A stretch of DNA of 64,000 bases from Erwinia sorbitola (lineage in GTDB: Bacteria > Pseudomonadota > Gammaproteobacteria > Enterobacterales > Enterobacteriaceae): assembly GCF_009738185.1 (NCBI RefSeq), contig NZ_CP046509.1, forward strand, positions 4,529,501 through 4,593,500, read 5' to 3'. Shown piece by piece: positions 60,175 to 64,000 of the stretch. The first letter of the stretch is position 1; each line of letters begins with the position of its first letter. The position numbers were made by a program, and so were the translations under genes. The notes below the pieces were generated by a model. It was not told the DNA's origin. It saw only the letters and a program-made list of their open reading frames with translations, and made no database searches.

Positions 60175-61485
60175 TCAGCCCGGGTGCTTACAATCAAAAG
60201 CGATGAGAATACGATCATCAAGTGTTCCCAACAGCAACAGGAGATCAAACGTCGATGTCAGATATTTGTATCGGGCTTCAGCGATACTTTGTAAGGAATC
60301 ATAGTATTTCTGCTCGGCGTTGAGTTCATCGATAATGGTTCTCAGCCCCAGCTCTCTACCATAACTTGTTGATTTAACCTTGGTCTCAGCTGACATTGCT
60401 GCTTTTTTTCGAGCTTTCAGCAACGCCATACCGTTAGTAATATTTAGCCACGCTGTACGGGTCTCCTGGCCGACTTTACGTCGCGTATGTTCCAGTAAAT
60501 CTCGCACCTGATTACGGCGATCGATCGCTTCTCGCGTGGCTGAAAGCTGCCCTCCCCCAGCAAAAAGCGGGATTGAAACGTTGACCCCTACAAGGGTATT
60601 GCGCGTTTTAGAGGTCGTTCCAAAAACACTATCCAGCACGTTTTCGTTTTCCCCCCGGCTCCAGTTTCCACCATAGGCTCCCTGGAGTGTGACAATCGGC
60701 AAATGCGCCCCGGCAGCACCGACCAGGTCACTTTTTGACAGTTCCACTTGCTGAGTGGCTTTTTTGATCTCTGTATTATTGCTTTGTGCTTGCAGGAGGA
60801 CTTTTTTGATATCTCCCAGCTGAGATGGCTGGTAACACTGAGTAGAGACTGGGATTATTTCATCTGCATCCAACCCCGTCATACGCTGATACGCTGCATT
60901 GGCAACCTCCAGATCGTTGCGGGCCATGATCTCCTGAGCTTCAGCTTCATCGTAATTCGCCTGGGCTTCGTCAACTTCGGTACGATTGCCATTTCCCAGT
61001 CTGAAGGCAGTAACCGCCTGAGCACGCTGCTTTTGAAACACTTTTGTTGCCGATATGGCCACCTCAGTGACTTCTCGCTGATAAATAACAGCAAAATAAG
61101 CATCAGCAACATCACGAATTAATTTTTGCTGCGCAGCAATAAACTCCATGTCTGCCAGTTCCGATGCAGCATTCCCGCGCTGAAATGCAGCAATCTTAGA
61201 GATATCAAACAGGGGCTGGTTCAGGGTAACGCTGTAACTATGGCGTTTTACCGCTGCCGCGTAGCTGGCGTGAGGTTGATCCTGTTGGGTGTAACTTCCA
61301 TCAAGGCTTATTGTGGGAAGCAAACCTGCAACCCCTTGATCAAACGCCTCATTTCCGGCCTTTTTGGCTTGAAATGCCGCACTAAACTCTGCGTCATGAT
61401 GACGGGCAGCATTGACTGCCTGCAAGAGACTGGTTGCATGAAGGATTGGAGAAATAAAAAATAATAAGAAAAATAAAATTTTCAT
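60175..61485 (-). CDS. TolC-family outer membrane channel protein
   Basis: Outer membrane efflux protein of 436 residues with an N-terminal signal peptide (MKILFFLLFFISPILHATS). Two repeats of the TolC fold are visible: LLPTISLDGSYTQQDQP with YSVTLNQPLFDISKIAAFQ, and LPIVTLQGAYGGNW with VGVNVSIPLFAGGGQLSATREA, each followed by long coiled-coil helices. Type I-secretion-dedicated channel, distinct from housekeeping tolC, by its place in the operon. AAGGGAT precedes the ATG. It is first gene of the three-gene exporter, 96 bp downstream of the RcsB-like regulator gene. Confidence 0.92.
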   Translation of the reverse strand: MKILFFLLFFISPILHATSLLQAVNAARHHDAEFSAAFQAKKAGNEAFDQGVAGLLPTISLDGSYTQQDQPHASYAAAVKRHSYSVTLNQPLFDISKIAAFQRGNAASELADMEFIAAQQKLIRDVADAYFAVIYQREVTEVAISATKVFQKQRAQAVTAFRLGNGNRTEVDEAQANYDEAEAQEIMARNDLEVANAAYQRMTGLDADEIIPVSTQCYQPSQLGDIKKVLLQAQSNNTEIKKATQQVELSKSDLVGAAGAHLPIVTLQGAYGGNWSRGENENVLDSVFGTTSKTRNTLVGVNVSIPLFAGGGQLSATREAIDRRNQVRDLLEHTRRKVGQETRTAWLNITNGMALLKARKKAAMSAETKVKSTSYGRELGLRTIIDELNAEQKYYDSLQSIAEARYKYLTSTFDLLLLLGTLDDRILIAFDCKHPG

Positions 61486-61581
61486 TTAATCCCTTAAAAA
61501 CTGAATCAGTCTTGACGCTTGACGGTTCAGATGGAAGTCACTTTCCAATAAAAATCTATTTACGTTTAAGAATCGAAAATA

Positions 61582-62226
61582 TTAAATCAGACCTTTTGCG
61601 TATGCATAGCGTATCAACTCAATGTTAGATGAAACACCCAGCCTTCGCATGGCATTATATTTTTGTGTGGAGATAGTACTAATGGTTCTGTTTTGCCGTT
61701 GAGCAATTTCTGACAGCGTGTATCCCGAGGAGAACAACCTTATAACCTCTAACTCTTTTGGCGTAAGAGGGCTGCCTTTTTCTCTCCCTTTTATAAGGTA
61801 GTTCTTAATATAACTAAATGTAGAAGAAAAATAATATCCAGACTGTGTCATAACATGCTGGCAAGCCTGTAACGTTTCCTCAACGGGATCAGATTTACTA
61901 ACAATTGATTTAACACCATAATCACATGCACTTCTCAAAATTGCAGTATTACTCTGTGATGTAAGCAGAACAATTTTCACATCAGGAAAGCGACCCTTTA
62001 GCGCGCGCAGCTTGGCAAAACCATCAATCGTTGAACGGTCAGAACTTAAGGAAAAGTCCGTAATAACAATGTCCACTGGCTTAGTTGCGAGCGCCGACAA
62101 TAAACTTCTTCCACATACAGTTTCGTTAGAAATAACAAAACGATCGCTATTTGAAAAAAGCATTTTTAACGAGTGAATAATATGCGGGTGGTCATCAGAG
62201 ATTGCCACTGTGTATCTGTTAGACAT
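61582..62226 (-). CDS. RcsB-like LuxR-family response regulator
   Basis: NarL/RcsB-type response regulator of 214 residues. The receiver domain has Asp11/Asp12 (SDDHPHII) and phospho-acceptor Asp57 (VITDFSLSSD), with the conserved Lys in SIVSKSD. The C-terminal HTH reads LTPKELEVIRLFSSGYTLSEIA with TISTISTQKYNAMRRLGV, closely parallel to RcsB. The start is the ATG at 62224-62226 with GGAGGGAG upstream; the open frame runs 36 codons further. No cognate histidine kinase is adjacent. It lies immediately upstream of the exporter genes on the same strand, so it likely controls them. The gene is AT-rich. Confidence 0.9.
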   Translation of the reverse strand: MSNRYTVAISDDHPHIIHSLKMLFSNSDRFVISNETVCGRSLLSALATKPVDIVITDFSLSSDRSTIDGFAKLRALKGRFPDVKIVLLTSQSNTAILRSACDYGVKSIVSKSDPVEETLQACQHVMTQSGYYFSSTFSYIKNYLIKGREKGSPLTPKELEVIRLFSSGYTLSEIAQRQNRTISTISTQKYNAMRRLGVSSNIELIRYAYAKGLI

Positions 62227-62484
62227 ACTCCCTCCATGTAGATTATCTTCACAGCCCTGAATCAATATACGATCCATTACAATTCCACAAAAGAAAAAAC
62301 ATCTTAAGTGTGCACAGTACGGAATGGCAAGCAATTTGCGTCACGAAAAGTAAGCTGTTGGTGTAACGTTACGTAATAAAAAAATAAAAATGAACATGGT
62401 ATTACCTGGAAAAGAAGGTTTCTAAATAAATTTCGAATACTTTTGACCCAAAAGAATCCATAACATCAAGTTTGACCTATGCAT

Positions 62485-62528
62485 TAAGAATATATTAATC
62501 AGGCTTAAAACCTATTTAATAAGAATAT
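62485..62528. promoter_or_regulatory. Direct TAAGAATAT repeats upstream of RcsB-like gene
   Basis: TAAGAATAT occurs at 62485-62493 and 62520-62528, 35 bp apart (starts), in the 518-bp gap between the regulator and yicG. This equals the left half of the RcsAB box (TAAGAATATTCCTA-type). With an RcsB-like protein encoded next door, they are candidate sites for it or for RcsB itself. Confidence 0.4.
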
Positions 62529-62532
62529 CTAG

Positions 62533-62549
62533 CAGGATATTATATCCTG
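62533..62549. promoter_or_regulatory. Perfect 17-bp palindrome in regulator-yicG gap
   Basis: CAGGATAT-T-ATATCCTG is a perfect 8-bp inverted repeat with a one-base centre, 5 bp after the second TAAGAATAT. It is a candidate operator; nothing else in the 518-bp gap (62227-62744) looks coding, and only short open frames occur there. Confidence 0.4.
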
Positions 62550-62744
62550 ATTGCGTATATCTGGTTTTTCCTACTACTCACTTACTGTTTTCCATGCATT
62601 CTGCCTGGTAAGGCGCCGACAGGCTTACCCTTTGCGATTTTTTATATGTATAAACCCAATCGTGCATAATCCCTCTGAGAAAATTTCAGTCGCCGTTTTG
62701 GCGTGAACCCCTTAGGATTGCCGCCAGGTTTTAAGGAGATGGCT

Positions 62745-63362
62745 ATGTTACTCACAGTCCTTTACATCATTGGTATTACTGCGGAAGCCATGACCGGCGC
62801 ACTGGCGGCGGGTCGTCGTAAGATGGATATGTTCGGTGTCATCATCATCGCATCTGTCACTGCAATCGGCGGGGGCTCAGTGCGCGATATGCTGCTGGGG
62901 CACTACCCGTTAGGTTGGGTGAAGCATCCTGAATATATAATGATTGTCGCCGCTGCGGCGGTCATCACCACGATGGCCGCTCCTTTGATGCCCCATCTGC
63001 GCAAAGTGTTTCTTATCCTTGATGCACTAGGCCTGATAGTATTTTCCATTCTCGGTGCACAGGTTGCGCTAGACATGGGGCATGCCGGAATTATTGCCGC
63101 CATTAGCGCAGTTGTGACGGGGGTTTTCGGCGGAGTGCTTCGCGATATGTTCTGTAATCAGATCCCGCTGGTTTTCCAGAAAGAACTCTATGCTGGCATC
63201 GCCTTCGCTTCAGGCTGGGTTTACATCCTGTTGCTAAAAACCACTCTGCCGATGGAGACCGTTATCATCATTACGCTGTTGGCCGGATTCAGTGCACGCT
63301 TACTGGCTTTGCGCTTCAAACTTGGCCTGCCGGTATTCAACTATCCGCACGATGACCATTAA
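62745..63362 (+). CDS. yicG: UPF0126 / TRIC-channel family membrane protein YicG
   Basis: Inner membrane protein of 205 residues, equal to E. coli YicG, of the trimeric intracellular cation channel (TRIC)-related UPF0126 family. It has about seven helices in two homologous halves: GITAEAMTGALAAGRRKMD ... GGGSVRDMLLGHYPLGWVKHPEY and GVFGGVLRDMFCNQIPLVFQKELY, with the double-glycine and Arg-Asp ion-path motifs. Start ATG 62745 is favoured because AAGGAG ends 6 bp upstream; ATG 62739 is too close. The stop overlaps the ligB stop by 3 bp, tail to tail (TTAA). Its E. coli function is not firmly known. Confidence 0.95.
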   Translation: MLLTVLYIIGITAEAMTGALAAGRRKMDMFGVIIIASVTAIGGGSVRDMLLGHYPLGWVKHPEYIMIVAAAAVITTMAAPLMPHLRKVFLILDALGLIVFSILGAQVALDMGHAGIIAAISAVVTGVFGGVLRDMFCNQIPLVFQKELYAGIAFASGWVYILLLKTTLPMETVIIITLLAGFSARLLALRFKLGLPVFNYPHDDH

Positions 63363-64000
63363 CCTGGCGAAGCTTCTGACCGGATGGCTGGTTCTTCCAG
63401 CCACTGGATAAGCTGCCGTACCTCTCTATCCTGCAAAAACTCGCTAATTCTGTGCGCCAGTCCGGAGCCAATACCCGGCAGCTTCTGCCACTCTTCAACG
63501 CTGCGAGACAACAGTTGCAGCCAGCTGTCGTCTGCAAGAGCATTCATTGCTTTCTGCGGTATCGGAACACCCAATGCTCTGACCCAGCGCTTGAAAGGCT
63601 GCTGACGGGTTAAACGAAATTGCTGCCACAAAAGATGAGATCTTGCTTCACCCATCCCCGGGATAGTTTTTAACTGTTCCTGCGAGAGTGGCAGCCATGA
63701 GAACAGGTGCGTTATATGCCCGGACTGTATTAGCTGCTGCCAGCTATGGCGCCCCACGCCCTTGATGTTAAGCACGGACTTAGCACTCAGCCACTCCAGT
63801 CGTGCCAAAAACTGCTCACGACACTCTGGCGTCAGATGGAAGCAGCTAAGATGGCTGTAATATCCTGCATCAGGCGGTTGAGGGTATTCGCGATGTGCCA
63901 CACGCCACATTACGTCATCGAGACGCGGAATGCCCTGTCCCGCCAGACTAATTCGGACATGATCACCGGCAATCACATTCCACTGCTGCCAGCGCTGCAC
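63359..64000 (-). CDS. ligB: NAD-dependent DNA ligase LigB, C-terminal part
   Basis: C-terminal 213 residues of LigB (YicF), truncated at the right window edge. Visible features are the OB-fold end (GDHVRISLAGQGIPRLDDVMWR) and a helix-hairpin-helix region: LNIKGVGRHSWQQLIQSG, LKTIPGMGEARSHLLWQQF and WQKLPGIGSGLAHRISEFL, the repeated hairpins that bind DNA nonspecifically. The N-terminal adenylation domain lies outside the window. E. coli LigB has weak NAD-dependent ligase activity and lacks the BRCT domain of LigA, which agrees with the C-terminus seen here. Confidence 0.95.
   Translation of the reverse strand: MQRWQQWNVIAGDHVRISLAGQGIPRLDDVMWRVAHREYPQPPDAGYYSHLSCFHLTPECREQFLARLEWLSAKSVLNIKGVGRHSWQQLIQSGHITHLFSWLPLSQEQLKTIPGMGEARSHLLWQQFRLTRQQPFKRWVRALGVPIPQKAMNALADDSWLQLLSRSVEEWQKLPGIGSGLAHRISEFLQDREVRQLIQWLEEPAIRSEASPG

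Noticed and set aside
62390..62425. Eleven-codon plus-strand open frame in the same gap
   Set aside because: Too short, with no ribosome-binding site or leader motif.
62640..62667. Short minus-strand open frame (about 29 codons) upstream of the regulator as exporter cargo
   Set aside because: It has no double-glycine leader, no Shine-Dalgarno and no bacteriocin-like sequence.

Overview
The window is a chromosomal segment of a gamma-proteobacterium of the order Enterobacterales, most likely Erwiniaceae (Pantoea, Erwinia or a close relative). This is inferred from long blocks of E. coli-like gene order (fieF-pfkA-sbp-cdh, cpxP/cpxRA, cysE-gpsA-secB-grxC-yibN, tdh-kbl, hldD-waaF-waaC, waaA-waaE-coaD-mutM-rpmG-rpmB-radC-coaBC-dut-slmA-pyrE-rph-yicC and yicG-ligB), from a Klebsiella/Erwinia-type rather than E. 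coli-type LPS core locus, and from accessory insertions between these blocks. No rRNA, tRNA, CRISPR array, transposase or phage gene was found.

Layout. 1-2.7 kb: a truncated SDR oxidoreductase, a divergent LysR regulator and yhjD. 2.7-11.7 kb: cdh, sbp, pfkA, fieF, a small TM2 protein and an FkbM methyltransferase, then the Cpx envelope-stress locus with a perfect CpxR box and a recognisable CpxQ sRNA in the cpxP 3' UTR, then trmL. 11.7-17.6 kb: an intergenic repeat-like element, cysE-gpsA-secB-grxC-yibN, envC and yibQ; gpmM, which lies between yibN and envC in E. coli, is missing here. 17.7-36.8 kb: kbl-tdh and a large LPS inner/outer core locus (hldD, waaF, waaC, a waaZ-like gene, waaL, three further GT9 heptosyltransferase-like genes including waaQ, galE, a polysaccharide deacetylase, wabG, a wabH-like gene, a GT2 gene, waaA, waaE). 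36.8-46.5 kb: housekeeping genes from coaD to yicC, including the rph-pyrE attenuator; a NupC-family transporter and a DUF3574-like lipoprotein sit between rph and yicC.

46.5-62.3 kb is an accessory block between yicC and yicG. Its first half is a compact eight-gene operon-like cluster (47.6-53.6 kb) transcribed divergently from a LysR regulator. It encodes an unknown 203-aa protein, an AfsA-type hotdog protein (the family that builds gamma-butyrolactone signals in Streptomyces), an unknown 276-aa protein, a 4-oxalocrotonate-tautomerase-like protein, a HAD phosphatase, an MFS exporter, a carboxymuconolactone-decarboxylase-like protein and an acetyl-CoA C-acetyltransferase. The simplest reading is a small-molecule (butenolide or butyrolactone-like) biosynthesis, export and sensing system. 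It is the best candidate for an undescribed system here. Its second half holds an aldo/keto reductase, yjdM, an MFS permease, and a complete type I secretion system with a C39 peptidase domain (ABC-HlyD-TolC) next to an RcsB-like response regulator; no cargo peptide is visible.

The window ends with yicG and the 3' part of ligB. Start codons were moved from the longest open frame wherever a Shine-Dalgarno sequence or family length supported it; each such case is stated in its entry.
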